In this document: piece after piece, positions 53,982-61,237 of the stretch
Layout of the letters: each line of letters opens with the position of its first letter
How positions within the stretch are numbered: the stretch's first letter is position 1
Origin: RGIG8748 sp045539515
GTDB taxonomy: Bacteria; Bacillota; Clostridia; UMGS1810
Reading direction: 5' to 3'
Assembly: GCA_045539515.1 (NCBI GenBank)
Contig: JAZQFN010000017.1
Span: 19,355-83,354 of the forward strand
Length of the DNA: 64,000 nucleotides
The notes under the pieces: generated by a model
The model's input: the letters and a program-made list of their open reading frames with translations, nothing else
The model's database searches: none
What the model was told of the DNA's origin: nothing
Position numbers and translations under genes: made by a program

Positions 53982-54497
53982 CTAAAACATTATAATACAC
54001 AAAAGCGCACCGCCGTAGACACCAAGCATACGTACAAGGCGAAGGTTTTTGTGGCGTGACTCCTCCGCTTCCTTAATGAGAACTTCCACTTCCCTTTTCA
54101 ACCGTGAAAAATGCTCTTGTTGTTCCTCCAGACTGTAAGACACAAAAAGATGTGAAAGCGATTTGAGCGTATCGCAGTCGGTCTTTTTCAAGGACATCGA
54201 GGGGGCTTTTTTCTCCAGAGCATATTTCCATGCATCGGGCACCGTGTAATCCTGCTCAAGCTTACGGCAAAGGAGAGATAGCATTTCCCCGGTAACTCCC
54301 TGCACTCTGGGAGAAACACTAAGAAACAGTTCTTTTACAGACAAAACACTATACTGAAGTTCGCCCTCCATAAGTTCAAAAAAGCCGTAAAGATTCTTAA
54401 GTTCCTTTACCCTCGACACGTAACATTCACCAAGACAAAAACCAATGGCACAGCAAGATAAAAAAACAAGGCACATTCCCAACGCTTTAATAATCAT
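53982..54497 (-). CDS. spoIIIAB: Stage III sporulation protein AB
   Basis: 171 aa. Membrane helix at the N-terminus (3-22), a long helical domain (SRVKELKNLYGFFELMEGELQYS) and a second membrane helix at the C-terminus. Resembles GspF-like parts of secretion systems. It overlaps the end of spoIIIAA by 11 bp. Confidence 0.95.
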   Translation of the reverse strand: MIIKALGMCLVFLSCCAIGFCLGECYVSRVKELKNLYGFFELMEGELQYSVLSVKELFLSVSPRVQGVTGEMLSLLCRKLEQDYTVPDAWKYALEKKAPSMSLKKTDCDTLKSLSHLFVSYSLEEQQEHFSRLKREVEVLIKEAEESRHKNLRLVRMLGVYGGALLCIIMF

Positions 54498-55383
54498 CTG
54501 AGTTCCTCCTGCATATACGGCTTATCTTGCCGCGGCCTTTTAAAAAAACTATTTTGTCAAAGCTCCTTAGGGTAGCTCCGAATCTTCGTTTTAAATCCGA
54601 AATACTACCGGAATGTGCTGTGGCAATAATATTTACTCCGCATCTTACAGAGCATTGAATGCCGATAAAATCCTCCTCAGTGCCTATTTCGTCGGTGGCT
54701 ATAACATCGGGACACATAGACCGCAACATGGACATCATTGCCTCGGATTTCGGATAGCCGTCACATACAAAGGATGCTACACCCACATCAAAGGTTGGTT
54801 CTCCGCACACGGAGGCTGCAATTTCGCCTCTTTCGTCAGCTATACCTACCCGCTTAATGCCAAGGGGAAGTTCGCCGTTGGAAATAAGACGGCAAAGATC
54901 TCTTAAAAACGTTGTTTTACCGCACCCCGGCGGCGAAGATATAAGAATGTTGCAAAGGGAATCCCCCTGTACGAGTTCATCCATAAGTCCAAGGGCACAT
55001 CCCTTGACCTCCCTTGCCACTCTGAAACACAGGGCAGATACGTGCTTAATGTGGGATATGGTATCATTTTTTGTAACGGCTGTTCCGCATATGCCTACCC
55101 TGTGGCCGCCTCGCAGAGTTACAAAACCTTCTTTAAGATACTCATTTACGCTGTATAAACTTCCGCCGGTGAGCTTATCCACGGTGTAGTCCATCATAGG
55201 TCCGGTAAATATAATTCTGTTACCGTGTCTGTCGTAGAGAAGTCTTATCGTATTTCCCGCAGAAATAAGAACAGGCTTTTCCCTGCAGAATCTGAGTTCT
55301 GTAATGTCCTTGTCGTCAAGACTTTTTACAAGAGATGTTATTTCCGCAGGTAAGTAAGGATACATATCTCCAAGAGTACTCAA
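54487..55383 (-). CDS. spoIIIAA: Stage III sporulation protein AA (ATPase)
   Basis: 298 aa from a TTG codon at 55383 with GAGGTG seven bases upstream; the first ATG (55365) is too close to the next purine run. Walker A SSPPGCGKTTFLRDL (149-163) and Walker B DVIATDEIG place it among AAA/GspE-like secretion ATPases. It should power the SpoIIIA channel in the mother cell. Upstream on the minus strand is CATATACT, which resembles a SigmaE -10 box, but I see no convincing -35. Confidence 0.95.
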   Translation of the reverse strand: MSTLGDMYPYLPAEITSLVKSLDDKDITELRFCREKPVLISAGNTIRLLYDRHGNRIIFTGPMMDYTVDKLTGGSLYSVNEYLKEGFVTLRGGHRVGICGTAVTKNDTISHIKHVSALCFRVAREVKGCALGLMDELVQGDSLCNILISSPPGCGKTTFLRDLCRLISNGELPLGIKRVGIADERGEIAASVCGEPTFDVGVASFVCDGYPKSEAMMSMLRSMCPDVIATDEIGTEEDFIGIQCSVRCGVNIIATAHSGSISDLKRRFGATLRSFDKIVFLKGRGKISRICRRNSDDY

Positions 55384-55440
55384 ATTTAATCACCTCAAAA
55401 AAAGTATATGGACAAAGTAATCCAAGTAGAACTGCTTGTC

Positions 55441-55469
55441 TTGACAAAAGAAAAAAATTCATATAAAAT
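55441..55469 (+). promoter_or_regulatory. sigH promoter
   Basis: TTGACA (55441-55446), 17-bp spacer, TAAAAT (55464-55469), 23 bp before the start codon. Confidence 0.82.
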
Positions 55470-55492
55470 TAATGAAATGGCGGTGATATGTA

Positions 55493-56113
55493 ATGAAGCA
55501 AAGTGAACTTAAATCTATGGACGAAAACAGTATTCTGACTCTGGCAAAAGAAGGTGACTCTCTTGCTACGGAATACATAATAGAAAAGTACAAAAATTTT
55601 GTTAAGGCAAAATCCAGAACATACTTCCTTATAGGTGCAGACCACGAAGATATAATTCAGGAAGGTATGATAGGTCTGTACAAAGCCATACGGGACTACT
55701 CCACGGAAGGTGGTTCATCATTTAAATCCTTTGCCGATCTTTGCATTACAAGACAGATAATAACAGCCATAAAAACCGCCACAAGACAAAAGCACCAACC
55801 CCTTAACTCCTATATTTCCTTAAACAAACCCGTATACGACGAAGAAAGCGAAAACACCCTTATGGAATCCTTCTTTGAAAAGCAACGCCTTGACCCCGAG
55901 GAAATAATGATAAACAAGGAAAGATTTGACTTTATGGAAGAGAAGCTCTCCAGAAATTTAAGTAAATACGAAACCGAAGTTCTTAAGGGTTACCTTGCAG
56001 GCAAGAGCTATCAGGAAATTGCACTAAGGCTCTCTAAACCCGAAAAATCCATAGACAACGCCCTGCAAAGAATTAAAAAGAAAATAGAAAAGCTTATGGA
56101 AAGCAATGATTAG
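55493..56113 (+). CDS. sigH: RNA polymerase sigma factor SigH-like
   Basis: 206 aa. Region 2 reads KAKSRTYFLIGADHEDIIQEGMIGLYKAIRDY written in pieces around 38-70, followed by SFKSFADLCITRQIITAIKTATRQKHQPLNSY. Region 4 is SKYETEVLKGYLAGKSYQEIALRL. This is the Spo0H pattern, the sigma factor for early sporulation and stationary-phase genes. The start has GGCGGTG as ribosome binding site. It is divergent from the spoIIIA operon and followed by two hairpins. Confidence 0.93.
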   Translation: MKQSELKSMDENSILTLAKEGDSLATEYIIEKYKNFVKAKSRTYFLIGADHEDIIQEGMIGLYKAIRDYSTEGGSSFKSFADLCITRQIITAIKTATRQKHQPLNSYISLNKPVYDEESENTLMESFFEKQRLDPEEIMINKERFDFMEEKLSRNLSKYETEVLKGYLAGKSYQEIALRLSKPEKSIDNALQRIKKKIEKLMESND

Positions 56114-56171
56114 TGCATATTGTACAAAACATCAGGTGTAAAATTGACATTTTTGTCAAAGAATAGTATTG

Positions 56172-56226
56172 AAAAGTTTTGGAGTAAATGGTATTATATA
56201 CCCATACCACAAAACTTTTTTCATTT
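56172..56226 (+). terminator. First terminator-like hairpin after sigH
   Basis: AAAAGTTTTG (56172-56181) pairs with CAAAACTTTT (56210-56219), and inside it TGGTAT pairs with ATACCA; a T run follows. Just before it, TTGACA-TTTT-TGTCAA (56144-56159) is an inverted repeat. Confidence 0.6.
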
Positions 56227-56246
56227 TCCCTCCTTTTTATAAGGAA

Positions 56247-56279
56247 AAAAACGGCTGCCGGATGGGCGGCTATTTTTTT
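56247..56279 (+). terminator. Second terminator after sigH
   Basis: GCTGCC-GGATG-GGCGGC stem with flanking A and T runs (TATTTTTTT). Confidence 0.7.
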
Positions 56280-56390
56280 GCCCAAAATTAAATTGGGTTT
56301 ATTTTTTGTTTAATTTTGAATTATTTCTTCGTTTTTCTTATGTTTTTATCTGTTTTCTAATGATATTTCGTACGCAAAAACGAAATTGAG

Positions 56391-56440
56391 TTTTGAGATT
56401 GAGAGAGATTAAGAGAGATTGAGCGAGAATAAGAGAGATT
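56391..56440. repeat. Decamer tandem array upstream of rplM
   Basis: Five consecutive 10-bp units with consensus RAGAGAGATT (TTTTGAGATT, GAGAGAGATT, AAGAGAGATT, GAGCGAGAAT, AAGAGAGATT). The array ends 33 bp upstream of the rplM -35 box. The rest of the 56280-56473 stretch is AT-rich with no gene. Confidence 0.75.
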
Positions 56441-56473
56441 TAAATTTGTAAATTAAATTTTTCAAAAAAAGTG

Positions 56474-56502
56474 TTGACATCGGCTTTGAAATAGTGTAGA
56501 AT
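56474..56502 (+). promoter_or_regulatory. rplM-rpsI promoter
   Basis: TTGACA (56474-56479), 17-bp spacer, TAGAAT (56497-56502). With a start near 56509 the leader is only about 30 nt, so there is no room for an L13 leader structure. Confidence 0.88.
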
Positions 56503-56540
56503 ACCAAATGTTGAATAAAAAAACACGGAGGTAAATCTAA

Positions 56541-56978
56541 ATGAGTACATTTATGGCTAAACCCGCTGAAGTAGAAAGAAAATGGTACATTATAGATGCA
56601 GAAGGCAAGCCCCTCGGTAGAGTTGCTGTAGCTGCTGCTTCTATTTTAAGAGGAAAAATTAAGCCCTCTTTCACACCTAACGTTGACTGCGGTGATTTCG
56701 TAATCATCCTTAATGCAGACAAGGCTGTTCTTACAGGCAACAAGCTTGAACAGAAATACTACAGATACCACACAGGCTATGTAGGCGGTCTTAAGGAAAT
56801 CAAGTACAAAACATTAATGGCAGAAAAGCCCGAAAAGGCTATGATGCTTGCTGTTAAGGGTATGCTCCCCCACAACACACTCGGTGCAAAGGCTCTTACA
56901 AGACTCAGAGTATACAATGGCGCTGAGCATGAACATGCAGCACAGAATCCTGAAGTTTACACAGGAATTATTAAATAA
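56541..56978 (+). CDS. rplM: 50S ribosomal protein L13
   Basis: 145 aa, standard length. Motifs ERKWYIIDAEGKPLGRVAV, DYVIILNA-like DFVIILNADKAVLTGNK, and MLPHNTLGAKALTRLRVYNGAEHEH. It has GGAGG ahead of the ATG. First gene of the rplM-rpsI operon. Confidence 0.98.
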   Translation: MSTFMAKPAEVERKWYIIDAEGKPLGRVAVAAASILRGKIKPSFTPNVDCGDFVIILNADKAVLTGNKLEQKYYRYHTGYVGGLKEIKYKTLMAEKPEKAMMLAVKGMLPHNTLGAKALTRLRVYNGAEHEHAAQNPEVYTGIIK

Positions 56979-56995
56979 GAAGGAGGATACTTAAA

Positions 56996-57385
56996 ATGGC
57001 TAATGAATTATACGGCACAGGTAGAAGAAAAAGCTCTGTTGCAAGAGTAAGAATCGTTCCCGGAACCGGTAAAATTACTATTAATGATAGAGATATCGAC
57101 GAATATTTCGGTTTAGAAACACTTAAGGTTGTTGTAAGACAGCCCCTCGTTGCTACCGATACTCTTGGTAAGTTCGACGTAATCGCTAAGGTTACAGGTG
57201 GTGGCTTCACAGGTCAGGCTGGTGCTATAAGACACGGTCTTTCAAGAGCACTCCTTACTGTAGATGAAGAATACAGACCCGCACTTAAGGCTGCTGGTTT
57301 CTTAACAAGAGACCCCAGAATGAAGGAAAGAAAGAAGTACGGCTTAAAGGCAGCTCGTCGTGCTCCCCAGTTTTCAAAGAGATAA
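56996..57385 (+). CDS. rpsI: 30S ribosomal protein S9
   Basis: 129 aa. YGTGRRKSSVARVRIVPGTG at the start and the basic C-terminal tail KYGLKAARRAPQFSKR, which reaches the decoding site tRNA. AGGAGG precedes the start. The last codons (QFSKR-stop) are the first bases of the 179-bp tandem unit, and the second unit copies them. Confidence 0.98.
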   Translation: MANELYGTGRRKSSVARVRIVPGTGKITINDRDIDEYFGLETLKVVVRQPLVATDTLGKFDVIAKVTGGGFTGQAGAIRHGLSRALLTVDEEYRPALKAAGFLTRDPRMKERKKYGLKAARRAPQFSKR

Positions 57386-57401
57386 TTACATTTTATCTAC
57401 C

Positions 57402-57435
57402 GAAACACCTGCAATTTTGTGGGTGTTTCTTTTTT
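57402..57435 (+). terminator. rpsI terminator, repeat copy 1
   Basis: GAAACACC (57402-57409) with GGTGTTTC (57422-57429), then TTTTTT. Confidence 0.88.
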
Positions 57436-57580
57436 GTTATTGTTATGATCTTATTATTATCTCTTGAAAACCGGGGTTGACTTAAGTGTAACTTAAGTCA
57501 ATCGAAACTAAAAATATGCCACCGGCATATTTTCTTTACGCCCCGACAGTTTTCAAAGAGATAATTATAATTTATCTACC

Positions 57581-57614
57581 GAAACACCTGCAATTTTGTG
57601 GGTGTTTCTTTTTT
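57581..57614 (+). terminator. rpsI terminator, repeat copy 2
   Basis: Identical copy of the first terminator, 179 bp downstream. Confidence 0.85.
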
Positions 57615-57759
57615 GTTATTGTTATGATTTTATTATTATCTCTTGAAAACCGGGGTTGACTTAAGTGTAACTTAAGTCAATCGAAACTAAAAATATGCCA
57701 CCGGCATATTTTCTTTACGTTTCGACAGTTCACAAGAGATAATCACTTATCACTTACAA

Positions 57760-57790
57760 AAAGCACTCACTTATGGTGGGTGCTTTCTTT
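57760..57790 (+). terminator. Terminator-like hairpin, repeat copy 3
   Basis: AAAGCAC (57760-57766) with GTGCTTT (57780-57786) at the matching place in the decayed copy. The stem sequence differs from copies 1 and 2 while the hairpin form is kept; the T tract is short. Confidence 0.6.
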
Positions 57791-57854
57791 GTTAATGTAT
57801 ACAAATTCCATTATCTCTGCTGAACCGGGGTTGACTTGAATTTCAATCTGCAAT

Positions 57855-57888
57855 TTTAAAAGCCGTCCGGAAATCCGAACGGCTTTGT
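57855..57888 (-). terminator. Terminator after the SHOCT gene
   Basis: AAAGCCGT-TCGGATTTCCGG-ACGGCTTT followed on the minus strand by TAAAATT. Confidence 0.75.
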
Positions 57889-57906
57889 GTTTATATCTTG
57901 AAAAAA

Positions 57907-58293
57907 TTAAATATTTAAAAGTTGCTTTTTCTTAGCCAAAAATTCTTCCTCGCTGATAAGACCGTCTTCGTAAAGCTTTTTAAAACGCTGAAGCTCTGCT
58001 ACCAGCTGGTCCTGAGGCTGTGCCGCAGGCGGAACCTGCTCTGAATATACATTATTTTCAACAGCTGAATTATTTACCATATACGCCGGAGTGGAAGGTG
58101 ATTCAGTATACATGGGAGATGCAGGCTGACGGGGTGTATATGTCTGATAGCCTTCTGCTGAATTCTGATACTGATTTGGGTTAGGATTCTGACTGTTCCC
58201 TTTCTTTCGGCTAAAAAATATTATAAGAAAAATACCTGCTCCTGTCATAAGTGCAAAAACAAAGAAAATAAACAAACCTCCGATTGGTAACAT
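57907..58293 (-). CDS. SHOCT-domain membrane protein
   Basis: 128 aa. One N-terminal transmembrane helix (5-27), a low-complexity linker rich in Asn, Gln, Pro, Tyr (33-95), then a SHOCT domain (about 98-128, ELQRFKKLYEDGLISEEEF written as a short helix pair). SHOCT domains are short C-terminal oligomerisation modules of unknown role. It is a single-gene unit divergent from the DUF4886 gene. Confidence 0.85.
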   Translation of the reverse strand: MLPIGGLFIFFVFALMTGAGIFLIIFFSRKKGNSQNPNPNQYQNSAEGYQTYTPRQPASPMYTESPSTPAYMVNNSAVENNVYSEQVPPAAQPQDQLVAELQRFKKLYEDGLISEEEFLAKKKQLLNI

Positions 58294-58327
58294 AATATAA
58301 ATTCCTCCTAATTCTTATTTAATTAAT

Positions 58328-58356
58328 ATAATACCATCATTTTGACCTTTTGTCAA
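58328..58356 (-). promoter_or_regulatory. Promoter of the SHOCT gene
   Basis: Minus strand TTGACA (58356-58351), 17-bp spacer, TATTAT (58333-58328). Confidence 0.85.
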
Positions 58357-58362
58357 AAACTA

Positions 58363-58391
58363 TTGAATATGATTTTTAAATATGTTATAAT
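58363..58391 (+). promoter_or_regulatory. Promoter of the DUF4886 gene
   Basis: TTGAAT (58363-58368), 17-bp spacer, TATAAT (58386-58391). Confidence 0.75.
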
Positions 58392-58422
58392 CATAAAAAA
58401 TAACTTTAAGGTCGTGATTTTA

Positions 58423-59130
58423 ATGAAAGTATTATCCATTGGCAACAGTTATTCCGCAAATGCAACTACATATTTACATCAGCTTGCAGAAAGCTGCGGA
58501 ATTGAACTTATGACCGCCAACCTCTACATAGGTGGTTGTCCTCTTTCCACACACTACAGAAATATGATGTCGGGCAAAAAAGCTTATTGGTTACAGCTTA
58601 ACGGAGCTATGACGAACTTTAAGATGAGTATGGAAGAAGCCATTCTTTCAGATGACTGGGATGTAATAACCCTTCAACAGCAAAGCTTCCGTTCCACAGA
58701 TTACGAAACATTCCAGCCGTATTTAAACGAGCTATACGACTATGTTACAACACTTTGCCCCAAGGCGAAGATTGCCATACATCAGACATGGGGCTACAAA
58801 GACGGCTATGAAGGACTTAAGCACTTTGAAAGCGGAAGTGCAATGTTTGCTGAAGTAGAAAAATCCTACGAAAAGGCTGCAGAGGAAATCGGTGCAGACA
58901 TTATGCTTAAATCCGGAAAAGCTTTTGAGCTCCTTAAGGAAAACGGCATTACCGAATACTTCAGCGACCCAATCCATGCAAATAACGGCGTGGGCTGCTA
59001 CACATTGGGTCTTGTATGGCTTAAAGCTTTAACCGATGCTGACCCCTACTCCGTAGGCGAAATTTATACCCAAATTCCCGTAACAGACGAAGAAAAAGAA
59101 GTTGCAAAAAAAGTAGCTTCAATGCTTTAA
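58423..59130 (+). CDS. DUF4886 SGNH-hydrolase-like protein
   Basis: 235 aa from the ATG at 58423; the longer frame would start before the promoter. KVLSIGNSYSANATTYL (2-18) is the block I motif with candidate Ser in GNS, and SDPIHANNGVGCYTLGL near 187-203 supplies the Asp-x-x-His pair of SGNH hydrolases. DUF4886 proteins are probably carbohydrate esterases. No signal peptide. A strong terminator follows, so it is a separate unit from the next two glycan genes. Confidence 0.85.
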   Translation: MKVLSIGNSYSANATTYLHQLAESCGIELMTANLYIGGCPLSTHYRNMMSGKKAYWLQLNGAMTNFKMSMEEAILSDDWDVITLQQQSFRSTDYETFQPYLNELYDYVTTLCPKAKIAIHQTWGYKDGYEGLKHFESGSAMFAEVEKSYEKAAEEIGADIMLKSGKAFELLKENGITEYFSDPIHANNGVGCYTLGLVWLKALTDADPYSVGEIYTQIPVTDEEKEVAKKVASML

Positions 59131-59134
59131 TGAC

Positions 59135-59173
59135 AAAGGCGATGTAAAGAAAAACTTTACATCGCCTTTTTTT
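59135..59173 (+). terminator. Terminator after the DUF4886 gene
   Basis: AAAGGCGATGTAAAG-loop-CTTTACATCGCCTTT with a following T run; a 15-bp perfect stem. Confidence 0.93.
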
Positions 59174-59183
59174 ATTAAAAATA

Positions 59184-59212
59184 TTGAAATTGGCCAATTT
59201 TCGTGATAACAT
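59184..59212 (+). promoter_or_regulatory. Promoter with overlapping palindrome for the 59.2-63.9 kb operon
   Basis: TTGAAA (59184-59189), 17-bp spacer, TAACAT (59207-59212). The perfect 14-bp palindrome AAATTGGCCAATTT (59187-59200) covers the end of the -35 box and the spacer, a position suited to a repressor. Confidence 0.55.
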
Positions 59213-59244
59213 CAAAATATATGTTGTCTATGGAGGAAAATGCT

Positions 59245-61224
59245 ATGACAAAACTAAATTCTGTAAGGATAACCCCTCCCAACTGGAGGGATGAAAAAAG
59301 ATTCGATACACTTTTGTCACTTCTTGAAAAACACCCCTGCGGTGTGGGAGAACTGGCATTTTTTACTTCATTTACACACGCTCCTTTAACTCTTGAAGAA
59401 ACGAAATCAAGACTTGAGATTATAGAAAAGCACATGGATAAAGCAAGAAAAGCAGGCTATAAAGCCGGAATAAATATTCTTGCCACCATAGGTCACCACA
59501 ATGAAGATTTGGCCAGAAGCCTTGACGGCTACACACGTATGACAGGCATTGACGGCAATGTGTGCCACGGAAGCTTCTGTATGAATGACCAAAAATTTCT
59601 TATGGAATACGTAGTGCCGGTATACCAAATGCTTGCAAAAGCAAATCCCGACTTTATATGGATAGACGACGATGTGCGCTACTACCATATGCCGGTGGCA
59701 AACTGTTGTTTCTGTGACAACTGCATAAGGATATTTAACGAAACAAACGATACCGCCTATACAAGGGAAAGTCTCCGTAAAGAACTTGATGGAGGCAATG
59801 TTGAACTTCGCAAAAAATTCTTAAAGAAAAACAGCGATGCCATAGTAAATCTCTTTAAGCTGATAGGTAAAACAGTAAGGGATATTTCACCGGATATTAA
59901 ACTGGGATATATGACCGGCGACAGATTTTTTGAAGGCTATGAATTTGAACGTTATGCAGAAGCTCTTTCAGAAAACGGAAAGTACGAAATAATGTGGCGT
60001 CCCGGCGGCGGAGCGTATCAGGACAGGTGCTTTGACGAAATAATTGAAAAGGTATGCTCTGTAGGCAGACAATGTGCATATCTTCCAAAGTATGTAACAA
60101 CAATTCAATCTGAACTTGAAAACTTCCCCTATGATATTATACAAAAATCTCCCCACTCCACAGCACAGGAAATACTTTTGCACATAGTTGCCGGATGTAC
60201 CGGCACTGCACTTAATATGATGCCCGGTGTCAGCGAAAAACCCATATGTGACGAACCCGTTGAAAGAATAGAAAGACACCTTAAAAAGATAAACGAAAAC
60301 TACGAATTTCAAAAACTGATTTCCGGAAAACTACGTGGACTGAACCCTGACGGAATTCATACCGGATGGAGCATAAATTCTCAGGCAGCTGCAACCGGGG
60401 ATAATTGGGCAGAAAGTCAGCCCGACAAAGAATTTGGCACGTTCGCCGCGGAGCTTCTCGACATGGGATTCCCTCAAAGCTACCGCACAGACAAAGCAAG
60501 TGTGATGCTCCTTTGCAAAAATGCGGCATCGGTAATGACCGATGAAGAAATCCTGAAAATACTTTCCGGCGGAGTGTATATGGATGCCCAAGCGCTGGAA
60601 CACCTAAACAGCAGAGGCTTTGGTGCATATACAGGCTTTGCGGTGGATAAAGAATATCCCGTAGATGCCATAGAACGCTATACAGACGACCCCATAAATC
60701 AAGGCATAACAAACGGCGCAAGAAATTGCCGTCAGGCGTTCTATCCCGGAGAATCCTTCGGACTTACACCTACAAACGAAAATGTAAGAACACTCGCAGA
60801 ACTTATGGACTACCAAAATGAGCCTGTGGCAAAATGTTCAATGGGTCTTTTTGAAAACTCTCTGGGTGGAAGAGTATGCGTTGCAGGATACTATCCTTTT
60901 AAGAGAATATCTTTCTATCAGAAATCTGTACAGCTTAAGCGTGTATTTGATTATCTGTCCAAAGGAAGCTTTTTAGGGTATGTAAAATCCCACGAAAAGG
61001 TAAGGCTGTGGACATACAAGAACGAAGGAAAGGACTATATGGTTTTGTTTAACCTTACAAACGACACCCATGAAAACCTTGAAATCCATATAAACACCGA
61101 CAAAAAATCTGCCGGAATATTCGACAGACACAACACATCGGATTGCAGAAAAACAGCTATCACAGAAAACACACTCACATTGAAAGCTCTTGGCCCCTGC
61201 GAAGTAACACTTATAGAAATATAA
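59245..61224 (+). CDS. Uncharacterised (beta/alpha)8-barrel protein, putative glycoside hydrolase
   Basis: 659 aa from the ATG at 59245 (GGAGG eight bases upstream; a longer frame starts in the promoter). I do not recognise a named family. The N-terminal part looks like a TIM barrel: AGINILATIGHH, PDFIWIDDDVRYYHM (about 145-160), VANCCFCDNCIRIF with a cysteine cluster like that of GH42-type barrels, and KLGYMTGDRFFEG. A beta domain ends the protein (DYMVLFNLTNDTHENLEI). The acidic IDDDV segment is a candidate catalytic site. It is 13 bp ahead of the GH95-like gene, so both should serve the same glycan. Confidence 0.65.
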   Translation: MTKLNSVRITPPNWRDEKRFDTLLSLLEKHPCGVGELAFFTSFTHAPLTLEETKSRLEIIEKHMDKARKAGYKAGINILATIGHHNEDLARSLDGYTRMTGIDGNVCHGSFCMNDQKFLMEYVVPVYQMLAKANPDFIWIDDDVRYYHMPVANCCFCDNCIRIFNETNDTAYTRESLRKELDGGNVELRKKFLKKNSDAIVNLFKLIGKTVRDISPDIKLGYMTGDRFFEGYEFERYAEALSENGKYEIMWRPGGGAYQDRCFDEIIEKVCSVGRQCAYLPKYVTTIQSELENFPYDIIQKSPHSTAQEILLHIVAGCTGTALNMMPGVSEKPICDEPVERIERHLKKINENYEFQKLISGKLRGLNPDGIHTGWSINSQAAATGDNWAESQPDKEFGTFAAELLDMGFPQSYRTDKASVMLLCKNAASVMTDEEILKILSGGVYMDAQALEHLNSRGFGAYTGFAVDKEYPVDAIERYTDDPINQGITNGARNCRQAFYPGESFGLTPTNENVRTLAELMDYQNEPVAKCSMGLFENSLGGRVCVAGYYPFKRISFYQKSVQLKRVFDYLSKGSFLGYVKSHEKVRLWTYKNEGKDYMVLFNLTNDTHENLEIHINTDKKSAGIFDRHNTSDCRKTAITENTLTLKALGPCEVTLIEI

Positions 61225-61237
61225 AGGATGTTCTGCT

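Larger units (their letters stand above)
57368..57845. repeat. 179-bp tandem repeat behind rpsI (two near-identical copies and one decayed)
   Basis: Copy 1 is 57368-57546 and copy 2 57547-57725, with about six differences in 179 bp. Copy 3 begins at 57726, exactly one period on, and is strongly diverged. Each good copy holds, in order, the last 15-18 bases of rpsI, a terminator hairpin, the palindrome TTGACTTAAG-TGTAA-CTTAAGTCAA (57477-57501 and 57656-57680), and the hairpin AAATATGCC-ACC-GGCATATTT (57512-57532 and 57691-57711). No gene is in this stretch. Confidence 0.9.

Noticed and set aside
56509..56540. L13 leader or other ribosomal autoregulatory RNA ahead of rplM
   Set aside because: The leader from the strong promoter is only about 30 nt and has no stable stem.
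57368..57845. CRISPR array
   Set aside because: The repeat is 179 bp with no spacers, and no cas genes are present anywhere in the window.
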